Source: UBA8190 sp003453695 (GTDB lineage Bacteria > Actinomycetota > Acidimicrobiia > Acidimicrobiales > UBA8190). From it: a stretch of 64,000 nucleotides of DNA. Each line of letters opens with the position of its first letter. Position 1 is the first letter of the stretch. The notes beneath the pieces are model-generated. The model did no database searches. It was not told the origin of the DNA and saw only the letters and a program-made list of their open reading frames with translations. Position numbers and translations under genes: made by a program. Location of the stretch: assembly GCA_036796975.1 (NCBI GenBank), contig DAIRBY010000010.1, forward strand, positions 1 through 64,000, written 5' to 3'. Positions 43,163 to 50,588 of the stretch are shown one piece after another.

Positions 43163-43911
43163 GAGGCGAAGGGTTCCACCTGCACGCCGGCGTCCTCCAG
43201 GGCGCGGCGCACGGCGCGGGCGAGGGCCCGGGCGCCGGGTGTGTCGCCGTGCAGGCACAGCGACGACGCCGACAACTCCACCCAGGCTCCATCGGTGGCC
43301 GGGGCGCGGCCGTCGAGCACCACCGACAGCGCCTGGCGGACGACGTCGGCTTCGTCGTCGAGCACAGCGCCGTCCTGGTCACGCGACACGAGCGTTCCAT
43401 CGGCACGGTAGGCCCGGTCGGCGAAGGCCTCGGTGGCGATGTCCACGCCCAGGGCGGCGCCGCCGGCGAGGACGGGTGCCCCGGCGGCGAGGAGCAGGAC
43501 GCCGATCCCGCATTCCCGGGCGGCGTCTGCCACCAGCCGCGCCGCATCGGGCCGGGTGCACGCCTCGTGGTAGAGCGCCCCGTGCGGCTTGACGTAGCGC
43601 AGCACGCCGCCCGCCTTCTCGGCGGCGACACCCACAACGGAGATCTGCTGCACCACCGACCGTGCCAGCGCCTCTCGGTCCATGGGAAAGGGGCGGCGCC
43701 CGAAGCCGGGCCGGTCGGGGTACGAGGGATGGGCGCCGATCACCGTCCCGGCCGCCACCGCCGCCGACACGGCGGCGTAGATGGACTGCGGCGACCCGGC
43801 GTGGGCTCCCCCGCTGACGTTCACGCTGCTCACGATGCCGACCAGCTCGGCCTCCTCGGCCGGGTCTGCGGCGTCCTCCCCCACATCGGCGTTCAGATCG
43901 ACGACGGGCAC
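43159..43911 (-). CDS. pxpA: 5-oxoprolinase subunit A (LamB/YcsF family)
   Basis: 250 residues from GTG 43911. LamB/YcsF signatures: VDLNADVGE at the N-terminus, SVNVSGGAHAGSP near 30, IGAHPSYPDRPGFGRR near 57, VKPHGALYH near 99, and LCLHGDTPGA near 222. PxpA, with PxpB and PxpC, forms the widespread prokaryotic 5-oxoprolinase that clears pyroglutamate formed from glutamine and glutamate. Normal length. It is followed without gap by the fused pxpBC, so all three subunits come from one short operon. Confidence 0.93.
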   Translation of the reverse strand: MPVVDLNADVGEDAADPAEEAELVGIVSSVNVSGGAHAGSPQSIYAAVSAAVAAGTVIGAHPSYPDRPGFGRRPFPMDREALARSVVQQISVVGVAAEKAGGVLRYVKPHGALYHEACTRPDAARLVADAARECGIGVLLLAAGAPVLAGGAALGVDIATEAFADRAYRADGTLVSRDQDGAVLDDEADVVRQALSVVLDGRAPATDGAWVELSASSLCLHGDTPGARALARAVRRALEDAGVQVEPFAS

Positions 43912-43980
43912 GGGTCCAGCATCGCACCGCCATGCCCCTGCCCGACCCGTGCCCGGGAGGGCCGCAGCCCGCCGGTACTG

Positions 43981-44721
43981 TTGGACGGCATCGACCGTGG
44001 CGACGCCTTCGGACATGCGCTGCTCGACTGGGTGCGCGGCGGCACCGACCCCGAGGTGCACGAGCGCGAAGACGGGTACCTCGAGGTGGGCGCCGGTCCC
44101 GAGCTGTACGTGGCACCCTTCGAGGACTGGCCGGCACCCGAGCAGCGGGCCATGGCGCGAGTGCGCGGCCGGGCTCTCGACGTGGGGTGCGGCTCGGGAA
44201 GGGTGGCGCTGCACCTGCAGAACCTGGGCATCGACGCCGTGGCCGCCGACGCGTCGCCGCTGGCGGTGCGCGCCGCCAGGGCGAAGGGGGTGCGGCGCAC
44301 CCGCGTCGCCTCCGTGCAGTCGTTGGGTGCGTCGGTCGGGTCGTTCGACACGGTGTTGCTCATGGGGAACAACGCCGGCATCTTCGGGTCGCCCCAGCGG
44401 CTGCGCTCGACGCTCGGTCAGTGGGCCCGGCGCATGCACGGCGGGGCCCGGCCCATCGCCGAGAGCACGAGCCCCTACGGCGGGGGCGTGCCGGTGCTCG
44501 ACCCTGCCTACCGGCGCCTCAACAGAACCCGGGGAAAGATGGCAGGGCAGCTCCGCCTGCGGGTGCGCTACCGCCAGGTGGCGTCGGCGTGGTTCTCGTG
44601 GCTCTTCGTGTCCGAGCGCGAGCTGCGTTCACTGGTTGAGGGCACGGGCTGGGCCTGGTCCGAGGTGTTGACCGGCGAGCCCGAAGAGGCCTTCGTGGCG
44701 GTGCTCGACAAACGCTGCTGA
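43981..44721 (+). CDS. SAM-dependent methyltransferase
   Basis: 246 residues from TTG 43981, the only start codon in frame ahead of the domain that leaves GDAFGHALLDW intact; the start is uncertain. Motif I is ALDVGCGSGRVALHLQ (near 62-77), followed by VAADASPLAV, DTVLLMGNNAGIF near 121 and VASAWFSWLF near 200. A TPR- or Methyltransf_25-type enzyme of unknown substrate. It is convergent with the zinc-locus membrane gene, which overlaps its last 154 bases on the other strand. Confidence 0.78.
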   Translation: MDGIDRGDAFGHALLDWVRGGTDPEVHEREDGYLEVGAGPELYVAPFEDWPAPEQRAMARVRGRALDVGCGSGRVALHLQNLGIDAVAADASPLAVRAARAKGVRRTRVASVQSLGASVGSFDTVLLMGNNAGIFGSPQRLRSTLGQWARRMHGGARPIAESTSPYGGGVPVLDPAYRRLNRTRGKMAGQLRLRVRYRQVASAWFSWLFVSERELRSLVEGTGWAWSEVLTGEPEEAFVAVLDKRC

Positions 44722-44936
44722 CGCAGACTCCGGCGCCGCCCGTGCCACACCCCGGTGGACAGGGCCACGACGACGAGAGCGGGCAGCCCCACGACGACGG
44801 CAAGGCGCTCGTGATGGAGGAGCACGGCGAAGACGACGAGGGCGCCGGCGGCAAGGGCGAACCCCGGTGTGTCGCCGATGAGGAAGTCCCACAGGCCATG
44901 GCCGGCCAGGCGAGCCAGCCGTCCCATCCGCTTCAC
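44568..44936 (-). CDS. Small membrane protein of the zinc locus
   Basis: 122 residues from GTG 44936 (GTGA overlap with the gene before). Residues about 17-62 form two membrane helices (FALAAGALVVFAVLL and AVVVGLPALVVVALSTGVW), then the last 55 residues are a hydrophilic Ser/Arg tail. That tail is encoded antisense to the 3' end of the methyltransferase gene (overlap 44568-44721), so it may be a chance extension rather than selected sequence. The coupling to the gene at 44933-45739 suggests the membrane part is real. No family recognised. Confidence 0.55.
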   Translation of the reverse strand: MKRMGRLARLAGHGLWDFLIGDTPGFALAAGALVVFAVLLHHERLAVVVGLPALVVVALSTGVWHGRRRSLRQQRLSSTATKASSGSPVNTSDQAQPVPSTSERSSRSDTKSHENHADATWR

Positions 44937-45739
44937 GGTCGCCCACCGCTGCCGGAGCCCACGGTGGCGGGCGTCTCGACCGGGAGCCGGTGGCGGCGGG
45001 ACAGCACCACGAGCAGCCCCGTGACGGCAGCGAACACCCCGATGAGCACGGGCAGGCTGGCGTCGGAACCGGGCCAGTGGGCCCCGGCACCTTCGCCGAT
45101 CCAGAAGGTGCCGAAGCTGGTGAGCATGACGCCCACCACGAGCTTCATCAAGTTCTCCGGCACGCCCGACAGCTGACGGGCGACGAGGGCGCCCACGCCG
45201 GCCACGACGAGCGCAGCCGCTCCCGCCGCTGCCGAGGCGGCGCCGAGCTGGTGCTGGCTGGCCCCCAGGCTGATGACGATGAGCACCACCTCGATGCCCT
45301 CGAGGAACACCCCTTTGAAGGCCACGCCCAGGCCTTCGGTGTCGGCCCGCCGCCGGTCGCCGTTTCTCGCCGACAAGGCGTGCACGGTGGCGGCGTAGAC
45401 GGCGTCCTCGTCGTGCTCGGGAATGACCCCGGCAGCCCGCAGGACGGCCTTGCGCAGCCAGCTCAGCCCCAACAGCAGCAGCAACGCCCCCACGGCCACC
45501 CGCAGGACGTCGATGGGCGCATAGCGCACGAGGGGGACGCCTCCGACGGCAACGAGCAGGACGAGTGCCCCGATGGCCCCGCCGGCACCCTGCAGGGCCA
45601 CCCGCCATCCTCTGGTGGCGGCCACGGCGATCACGATGGTGAGCGCCTCCACCATCTCGACGGCGCAGGCGCCGAACACGGCCAGCACCAGCACCACCAG
45701 CGAGGTGGTCCCGGGCGAGGTGGCAGCGAGGACGGGCAC
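44933..45739 (-). CDS. Membrane protein, COG4280-like, in Zur operon
   Basis: 268 residues from GTG 45739, 13 bases after the Zur stop. Six or seven membrane segments with two acidic motifs inside helices, CAVEMVEALTIVIA near 24 and FLEGIEVVLIVISLG near 150, a pattern shared with metal transporters of the FTR1, GDT1 and LysE-like groups. A polar loop of about 30 residues (PEHDEDAVYAA...RRRADTEG) separates the halves. I place it with uncharacterised COG4280 membrane proteins from memory. Its position after zur and facing the zinc importer suggests a role in zinc handling, perhaps export; inference. Confidence 0.7.
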   Translation of the reverse strand: MPVLAATSPGTTSLVVLVLAVFGACAVEMVEALTIVIAVAATRGWRVALQGAGGAIGALVLLVAVGGVPLVRYAPIDVLRVAVGALLLLLGLSWLRKAVLRAAGVIPEHDEDAVYAATVHALSARNGDRRRADTEGLGVAFKGVFLEGIEVVLIVISLGASQHQLGAASAAAGAAALVVAGVGALVARQLSGVPENLMKLVVGVMLTSFGTFWIGEGAGAHWPGSDASLPVLIGVFAAVTGLLVVLSRRHRLPVETPATVGSGSGGRP

Positions 45740-45752
45740 GCCGGCGCCGTCG

Positions 45753-46178
45753 TCAGCGGCACTCCGAGCACACGCCGACCAGGTCGAAGCGATGCTCGGT
45801 CACCTCGAAGCCCGTCGTGGCCCGGGCCGCTTCGGCCAACGCCCGCTCGAGGCGCGGGGAGGGCACCACGTCGGCCACCTTGCCGCAGGTGGCGCACACG
45901 ATGTGGTGGTGATGGCCGGCCAGTTCCTCGGCCAGCTCGTAGCGGCCGTGGTCGTCGGCGCCCGGCACCCGGCGCGCCACCCCCGCCTCGACCAAGGCCG
46001 AGATGTTGCGGTAGGCGGTGCTCTGCGACAGCCCCGGGTGGCTGCGCAGGATCTCCGGGATGGTGAGGGGCCCGTCGGCCCCGGCCATCGACTCCACCAG
46101 GGTGCGGCGAAGAGGCGTGTAGCGCTGGTCGTGCTGCGCCAGGCGGAGCGCCACCTCGGCGTGCAGCTGACCGTCCAC
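45753..46178 (-). CDS. zur: Fur family regulator, probable zinc uptake repressor Zur
   Basis: 141 residues from GTG 46178, which lies eight bases after the -10 TAGGCT. Winged helix: QRYTPLRRTLVESMAG, then LSQSTAYRNISALVEAGVARRV; the sensor and dimer half has HHHHIVCATCGKVADV near 86-101 and CSEC at the end, giving the two Cys pairs of the structural zinc site. It faces a zinc-type ABC importer across 67 bases that hold a Fur-type palindrome, so Zur rather than Fur or PerR is the best reading. It leads an operon with two membrane proteins. Confidence 0.9.
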   Translation of the reverse strand: MDGQLHAEVALRLAQHDQRYTPLRRTLVESMAGADGPLTIPEILRSHPGLSQSTAYRNISALVEAGVARRVPGADDHGRYELAEELAGHHHHIVCATCGKVADVVPSPRLERALAEAARATTGFEVTEHRFDLVGVCSECR

Positions 46179-46186
46179 GAACGCCC

Positions 46187-46192
46187 AGCCTA
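46187..46192 (-). promoter_or_regulatory. -10 element (TAGGCT) of zur
   Basis: On the minus strand TAGGCT ends eight bases before GTG 46178, giving a leaderless mRNA. It is 25 bases from the Zur palindrome, so bound Zur could also limit its own transcription. Confidence 0.6.
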
Positions 46193-46216
46193 CCGGCCTC
46201 CCACCCGAATTGGAAT

Positions 46217-46229
46217 GAGAATCATTCTC
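46217..46229. promoter_or_regulatory. Zur/Fur-type operator palindrome
   Basis: GAGAATCATTCTC is a perfect 13-base palindrome (GAGAAT-C-ATTCTC) in an AT-richer patch. It resembles Fur-family boxes built on a GATAATCATTATC core. It ends three bases before the znuA -10 (46233), where it would stop polymerase binding, and is upstream of the divergent zur promoter. Confidence 0.8.
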
Positions 46230-46232
46230 GAT

Positions 46233-46238
46233 TAGAGT
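46233..46238 (+). promoter_or_regulatory. -10 element (TAGAGT) of znuA operon
   Basis: TAGAGT ends seven bases before GTG 46246. A GTG at 46237 in the same frame overlaps the hexamer itself and is therefore an unlikely start. Confidence 0.65.
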
Positions 46239-46245
46239 GTGGGCG

Positions 46246-47175
46246 GTGACGCCACGACACCGCCTCCTGCGCCTCGGATCGGCGGCTGCCGTGTGCGTCG
46301 TCGCCGGGCTCGGCGTCGCCGCCTGCTCCTCGGCGGCGGTCGCCTCGGGGAAGATCGTGGCCGTCGGTGCCGAGAACGAGTACGCCGACGTCATCTCCCA
46401 GATCGGCGGGAGCTACGTCGACACCACCGCCGTCGAGAGCAACCCGAACACCGATCCGCACACCTTCGAGGCCGGCGCCAAGGTGTCCCAGACGGTGTCG
46501 AGCGCCCGGCTCGTGGTGCAGAACGGCCTCGGATACGACTCGTACATGAACAAGATCGAGGCGGCCACCCCCAGCTCGGCGAGGAAGGTCATCGTCGTCC
46601 AGCACCTGCTCGGGCTGCCCGACAGCACGGCCAATCCCCACCTCTGGTACGACCCCGGCACCGTGCCGAAAGTGGCGAGGGCGGTCGCCGACGACCTGAG
46701 CCGGCTGGCCCCGGCGCACGCCGCCGTCTTCTCGGCCAACCTCGCCAGGTTCACGGCATCCCTGCAGCCCTGGCTCGAGGCCATCGCCTCGGCCAGGGCC
46801 GCCTACGCCGGCACGCCGGTGGCCACCACCGAGCCGGTGGCGGCCTACCTCATCGAGGCCATGGGGCTCGACGACCTCACGCCCTTCGTGTTCCAGGCCG
46901 ACGTCATGAACGGCGTCGACCCCTCGCCGCAGGACGTCACCACCGAGAAGGCCCTCCTCACCGGCAACAGGGTCAAGGCGTTCGTCTACAACGAACAGGT
47001 GACCGACTCGCTCACCCAGTCACTGGCGACCCTGTCGCACGGCCACGACGTCCCGGTGGTCGGCGTGTACGAGACCATGCCCACCCCGGGCTACCACTAT
47101 CAGACGTGGATGGTGGCCGAGGTGCGGTCCATCGTGCGGGCCCTGGCCGACCACGTCTCGACCACCCACCTGTAG
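46246..47175 (+). CDS. znuA: Zinc ABC transporter solute-binding lipoprotein
   Basis: 309 residues from GTG 46246 (leaderless position). An N-terminal signal with lipobox GVAAC (near 24-28) anchors it to the membrane. TroA/ZnuA family: AENEYADVISQIGG near 42, DPHTFE near 71, NPHLWYDPGTVPKVARAVAD near 134 (metal His), then VATTEPVAAYLIEAMG near 202, and a C-terminal VVGVYETMPTPGYHYQTWM with the last ligand region. Zinc or manganese is bound by these proteins; the Zur box argues for zinc. First of four import genes. Confidence 0.88.
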   Translation: MTPRHRLLRLGSAAAVCVVAGLGVAACSSAAVASGKIVAVGAENEYADVISQIGGSYVDTTAVESNPNTDPHTFEAGAKVSQTVSSARLVVQNGLGYDSYMNKIEAATPSSARKVIVVQHLLGLPDSTANPHLWYDPGTVPKVARAVADDLSRLAPAHAAVFSANLARFTASLQPWLEAIASARAAYAGTPVATTEPVAAYLIEAMGLDDLTPFVFQADVMNGVDPSPQDVTTEKALLTGNRVKAFVYNEQVTDSLTQSLATLSHGHDVPVVGVYETMPTPGYHYQTWMVAEVRSIVRALADHVSTTHL

Positions 47176-47181
47176 GCGCCG

Positions 47182-48042
47182 GTGTCCCCCCCGCCCGGCA
47201 CGGAGCTGCCCACCCTCGCCCTCGAGGGCGTGGACGTGCGGCTGTCGGGCCGTCAGGTGCTGCGCGACGTGTCCTTCTCGCTCGGACCCGGCTCGGTCAC
47301 CGGCCTCATCGGGCCGAACGGGGCCGGCAAGACGACGCTGTTCCGGGTGATCCTCGGCTTGGTGCACCCCCAGCACGGACGGTTGAGCGTCGCCGGTGCC
47401 CACGGCCCCGCCCACGGCGCCGTGGGATATGTCCCGCAGAAGCTCGTGTTCGACCCGGACATGCCGCTGCGGGCGCGCGACGTGGTGGCCCTCGGGCTCG
47501 ACGGTGACCGCTGGGGGGTGCCGCTGCCGTGGCGCCGCCGGCGAGAGCCGGTGGCGGAGATGCTCGACGCGGTGGGCGCCACCCACCTCGCCGACGCCCG
47601 GGTGGGGAACCTCTCGGGCGGGGAGCAGCAGCGGGTGCTCATCGCCCACGCCCTCGTGGGCCGGCCCCGCCTGCTCCTGCTCGACGAGCCGCTCGCCAAC
47701 CTCGACATCCGAGCGGAGCAGGAGGTGGTCCGGCTGCTGGCCCGCATCGCCGAGGACCAGGACGTCACCGTCTTCATCTCGGCCCACGACATGAACCCGC
47801 TGCTGGCGGTGATGGACCACATCGTCTACATCGCCGAGGGGAGGACCGTGAACGGCACCACCGACGAGGTGGTGCGCTCCGACGTGCTGAGCGGGCTGTA
47901 CGGGCACCACGTGGACGTTCTGGGCGTGCACGGCCGCATCCTGGTGGTGGCGGGCCGCGGCGACCAGGCCCAACTGGGCGAGGACCACGGGCACGATCAC
48001 CTCGACATCCCCGACGAGCCCGGCGTGGTCTCCGTCCTGTGA
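47182..48042 (+). CDS. znuC: Zinc ABC transporter ATP-binding protein
   Basis: 286 residues from GTG 47182, six bases after znuA. Walker A GPNGAGKTT near 47-55, Q-loop YVPQK near 85, ABC signature LSGGEQQR near 148, Walker B LLLLDEPLANLD near 168, and switch His in SAHDMNPLL near 199. The C-terminal 35 residues carry a GEDHGHDHLD stretch, which may bind zinc and sense it. Works with the two permeases that follow. Confidence 0.93.
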   Translation: MSPPPGTELPTLALEGVDVRLSGRQVLRDVSFSLGPGSVTGLIGPNGAGKTTLFRVILGLVHPQHGRLSVAGAHGPAHGAVGYVPQKLVFDPDMPLRARDVVALGLDGDRWGVPLPWRRRREPVAEMLDAVGATHLADARVGNLSGGEQQRVLIAHALVGRPRLLLLDEPLANLDIRAEQEVVRLLARIAEDQDVTVFISAHDMNPLLAVMDHIVYIAEGRTVNGTTDEVVRSDVLSGLYGHHVDVLGVHGRILVVAGRGDQAQLGEDHGHDHLDIPDEPGVVSVL

Positions 48043-48067
48043 GCGGGCCAGCCGGGCCGAGGCGGCG

Positions 48068-48958
48068 GTGAGCGACGCCGTGCACGTGCTGTTCGAGCCC
48101 GGGTTCTTCTCGAGCGCCACCGTCCACTCGGCGCTCTTGGTCGGTGCCGTGGTGGCGGTCGTGACGGCGGTGGTGGGGACGTTCACCGTCCTGCGCTCCC
48201 AGGCCTTCGCCGGCCACAGCCTGGGCGAACTGGGCACCACCGGTGGGTCGGCCGCCTATCTGGGCGGCATCAACCCGCTGTGGGGCTTCGTGGTGATCGC
48301 CGTGGTGTCGGGGGGGATCATCGAGTCGCTCGGGGTGCGACGCCCCCGCCTGCGCGACCTCACCACCGGGCTCGTACTGGGAGGCGGCCTGGGACTGGCG
48401 GCGCTGCTGCTCTATCTCGACACCACGACGTCGACGACGACCGGCGCCTCGGTGACGATCCTCTTCGGGTCGCTCTTCACGGTGAGCTCGAACAGCGCTG
48501 CGGTCATCGTGGGGCTGAGCGCGGCCGCCCTCGGGCTGGTCGTGGCGTGCTACCGCATGCTGCTCCTGGCCTCGCTCGACACCGACCTGGCTGCCGCCCG
48601 GGGCGTCCCCGTCCGCGTGGTCGGCTTCGCCTACGCCCTGTCGCTGGCCCTGGCCGTGTCCCTCGCCGCAGCCACCATCGGGGCCGTGCTGTCGACGGCG
48701 CTCCTGGTCGGACCGCCGGCGGCGGCCCTGCGCGTGACCAAGCGCCCGTCCACCGCCCTGGCCGTGTCGGCGGGCGTGGGGGTGGCGGCCACGTGGGCCG
48801 GCATCCTCCTCGCCTACGACAGCTACTACTGGCCCCCGGCGCACCGCGGCTGGCCGGTGAGCTTCTTCATCGTCGCCCTGGTGTTCCTGCTCTACGTGGT
48901 CGTCGACGTGGGCGGTTCCGTCCGGCGGCGCCGGCGGCTGCCGGTTGGAGGGCACTGA
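48068..48958 (+). CDS. znuB: Zinc ABC transporter permease (first)
   Basis: 296 residues from GTG 48068, 25 bases after znuC. ABC-3 family permease with about eight membrane segments, FTVLRSQAFAGHSLGELGTTGG near 40 (the metal-path His region), and the ABC-docking loop in RGVPVRVVGFAYAL near 177. A Thr-rich extracellular loop (DTTTSTTTG) is near 120. The gene after it codes for a second permease of the same family, so the transporter is probably a heterodimer of unlike membrane subunits. Confidence 0.9.
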   Translation: MSDAVHVLFEPGFFSSATVHSALLVGAVVAVVTAVVGTFTVLRSQAFAGHSLGELGTTGGSAAYLGGINPLWGFVVIAVVSGGIIESLGVRRPRLRDLTTGLVLGGGLGLAALLLYLDTTTSTTTGASVTILFGSLFTVSSNSAAVIVGLSAAALGLVVACYRMLLLASLDTDLAAARGVPVRVVGFAYALSLALAVSLAAATIGAVLSTALLVGPPAAALRVTKRPSTALAVSAGVGVAATWAGILLAYDSYYWPPAHRGWPVSFFIVALVFLLYVVVDVGGSVRRRRRLPVGGH

Positions 48959-48959
48959 C

Positions 48960-49757
48960 ATGTTCGCCGGCTACATGCTCAACACGTGGGCGGCGGCGAC
49001 CATGGTGGCGGTGGTGGCCGGCGTGGTCGGCTTCTTCATCGTCCTGCGGGGCTCGGCCTTCGTGGCCCACGCCGTGCCGCACGGCGCCTTCGGCGGGGCG
49101 GCAGGCGCGTCGTTGCTCGGGGTGAGCACCCTCTACGGCCTGGGGTTGTTCGCCGTGGGCGGGGCCGTCGCCATCGGCTGGCTGGGACGGCGGGGCCGAC
49201 ACGACGTGGCGACGGCGCTGTCGCTCGTGCTCATGCTGGCCCTGGGTGCGCTGTTTCTGTCCATGAGCTCGGAGTACTCGGCCGAGGTGTTCTCGCTGCT
49301 GTTCGGCGAGGTGCTCGGGGTGGCCCGGAGCCAGCTGCTGCCCATCGCCGGGCTCGGCGTCGCCGCTCTGGGCGTGATGGCCGTGGTGTACCGCCCGCTG
49401 CTCATGCTCTCGGTCATGCCCGAGACGAGCGAGGCGCGGGGGCTTCGCCCCCGGCAGCTGGAGACCATCTTCATGTTGGTGGTGGCCGTGGCCACCGCCA
49501 TGACGGTGCCGGTGGTGGGGGCCTTCCTCATGTTCAGCCTGACCCTCGGGCCCGCCGCCGCAGCGCGCTCGTTCACCTCCAGCCCGGGACCGGCGCTGTC
49601 GCTGTCGGTGGCCATCGCTCTGGCGACGGTGTGGGCCGCCGTCGCCCTGGCCTACGTGACCAACTGGCCCGTCGGCTTCTACGTGGGGACCACCGGGCTG
49701 GCGGCGTACGGAGCCGGCCGGGCGTGGGTGGCGTGGCGACGCCGAGCCGCCGCCTGA
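48960..49757 (+). CDS. Zinc ABC transporter permease (second)
   Basis: 265 residues from ATG 48960, with GGAGGG seven bases upstream; one base separates it from the first permease stop. ABC-3 family, about eight membrane segments: FFIVLRGSAFVAHAVPHGAFGGAAG near 24 (split for reading), FLSMSSEYSAEVFSLLFGEVLG near 100, and the docking loop SEARGLRPRQLETI near 158. It differs clearly from the first permease, so it is not a recent duplicate. Two permease genes in one import operon is seen also in other actinobacterial metal ABC systems. Confidence 0.9.
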   Translation: MFAGYMLNTWAAATMVAVVAGVVGFFIVLRGSAFVAHAVPHGAFGGAAGASLLGVSTLYGLGLFAVGGAVAIGWLGRRGRHDVATALSLVLMLALGALFLSMSSEYSAEVFSLLFGEVLGVARSQLLPIAGLGVAALGVMAVVYRPLLMLSVMPETSEARGLRPRQLETIFMLVVAVATAMTVPVVGAFLMFSLTLGPAAAARSFTSSPGPALSLSVAIALATVWAAVALAYVTNWPVGFYVGTTGLAAYGAGRAWVAWRRRAAA

Positions 49758-49785
49758 ACGAGGCGGTGGGCACCACGGCGGGACG

Positions 49786-50355
49786 TCACTCCCACAGGTC
49801 CCGAGGAGCCCGGCCGATCGGATAGTGCCCGGGCAGAGGCTCCTTGGAGGTGGCCCGATCCATGCGCCTGCGCATGCCGTCGCTCAGCACGCCGGCCTTG
49901 ATCATCTCCAGGAACAAGGCCGTGGCGTTGCCCACGTCGAAGAAGTCGCGTTGCCAGGACCACTTCCAGTCGCCGCCGTAGCGGAACCAACTGCCGCCGA
50001 TCCCGGCCACCTCGTAGGGCGAGCCGTCGGGGCGGGTGGCATCGGCGATCTGGCGCCACAGCCCGATGACCTCGCCGTGGACGGGATCGATGAGCACCTT
50101 CTGGTAGGGATAGCGCCACCCTTCGAGCCCGCCCATCTCGAGACCGAGGGCCACGGCGCGGATCTCCTCGCGGCCGACGGCCATGAACTCCTCCCGGGGC
50201 CCGAGGTTCCAGCCGTAGGTGGCGTCCTCGGTGTAGAGCTCGGCCATGGGGCGCCAGTCGCGGGCGGCTTCGGCCTCCCGGTTGGCGTCCAGCCAGCGCG
50301 CCACCATCTCCGACAACTCCTCGTAGGGGTAGCCGGACAGCTCAGCCGTCCTCAT
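49786..50355 (-). CDS. NTF2/SnoaL-like domain protein in the cyp51 locus
   Basis: 189 residues from ATG 50355, overlapping the ferredoxin gene by 14 bases. N-terminal SGYPYEELSEMVARWLDANREAE, then WRPMAELYTEDATYGWN and VGREEIRAVALGLEMGG, fit a SnoaL/NTF2-like cone fold (split here). The C-terminal part adds about 60 residues (FLEMIKAGVLSDGMRRRM and LPGHYPIGRAPRDLWE). Proteins of this fold include ketosteroid isomerases, and a similar protein lies beside the ferredoxin of the mycobacterial cyp51 locus. Last gene of the operon running from 55336. Substrate unknown. Confidence 0.8.
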   Translation of the reverse strand: MRTAELSGYPYEELSEMVARWLDANREAEAARDWRPMAELYTEDATYGWNLGPREEFMAVGREEIRAVALGLEMGGLEGWRYPYQKVLIDPVHGEVIGLWRQIADATRPDGSPYEVAGIGGSWFRYGGDWKWSWQRDFFDVGNATALFLEMIKAGVLSDGMRRRMDRATSKEPLPGHYPIGRAPRDLWE

Positions 50356-50575
50356 CCGTCGGCGCCGCCGCCGCCGAGCCGTTGTCCTCGATGCGCAGGG
50401 CGCCCGTGGGGCAGAAGCGCACGGCGTGTTCCACCCCAGCCCACCGGGCGTCACCGGGCGACTCGTCCAGGATGGTGAGCACGCCCTGCTTCGACACCGA
50501 GAACACCGCGGGAGCCTCGGACTCGCACACCCCGTGCCCCTGGCACAGGTCACGGTCGACCACCACGCGCTTCAC
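50342..50575 (-). CDS. fdx: 3Fe-4S ferredoxin partner of CYP51
   Basis: 77 residues from GTG 50575. The cluster motif CQGHGVC (near 11-17) and FCPTG (Cys near 55) give three Cys, with His or Gly where a fourth Cys would be, which is the pattern of actinobacterial 3Fe-4S P450 ferredoxins. An Ala/Asp tail closes the protein. It lies 13 bases after cyp51, as in M. tuberculosis, and should pass electrons to that P450 and possibly to the second one. Confidence 0.92.
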   Translation of the reverse strand: MKRVVVDRDLCQGHGVCESEAPAVFSVSKQGVLTILDESPGDARWAGVEHAVRFCPTGALRIEDNGSAAAAPTDEDG

Positions 50576-50588
50576 GCCTCACCCCGGG

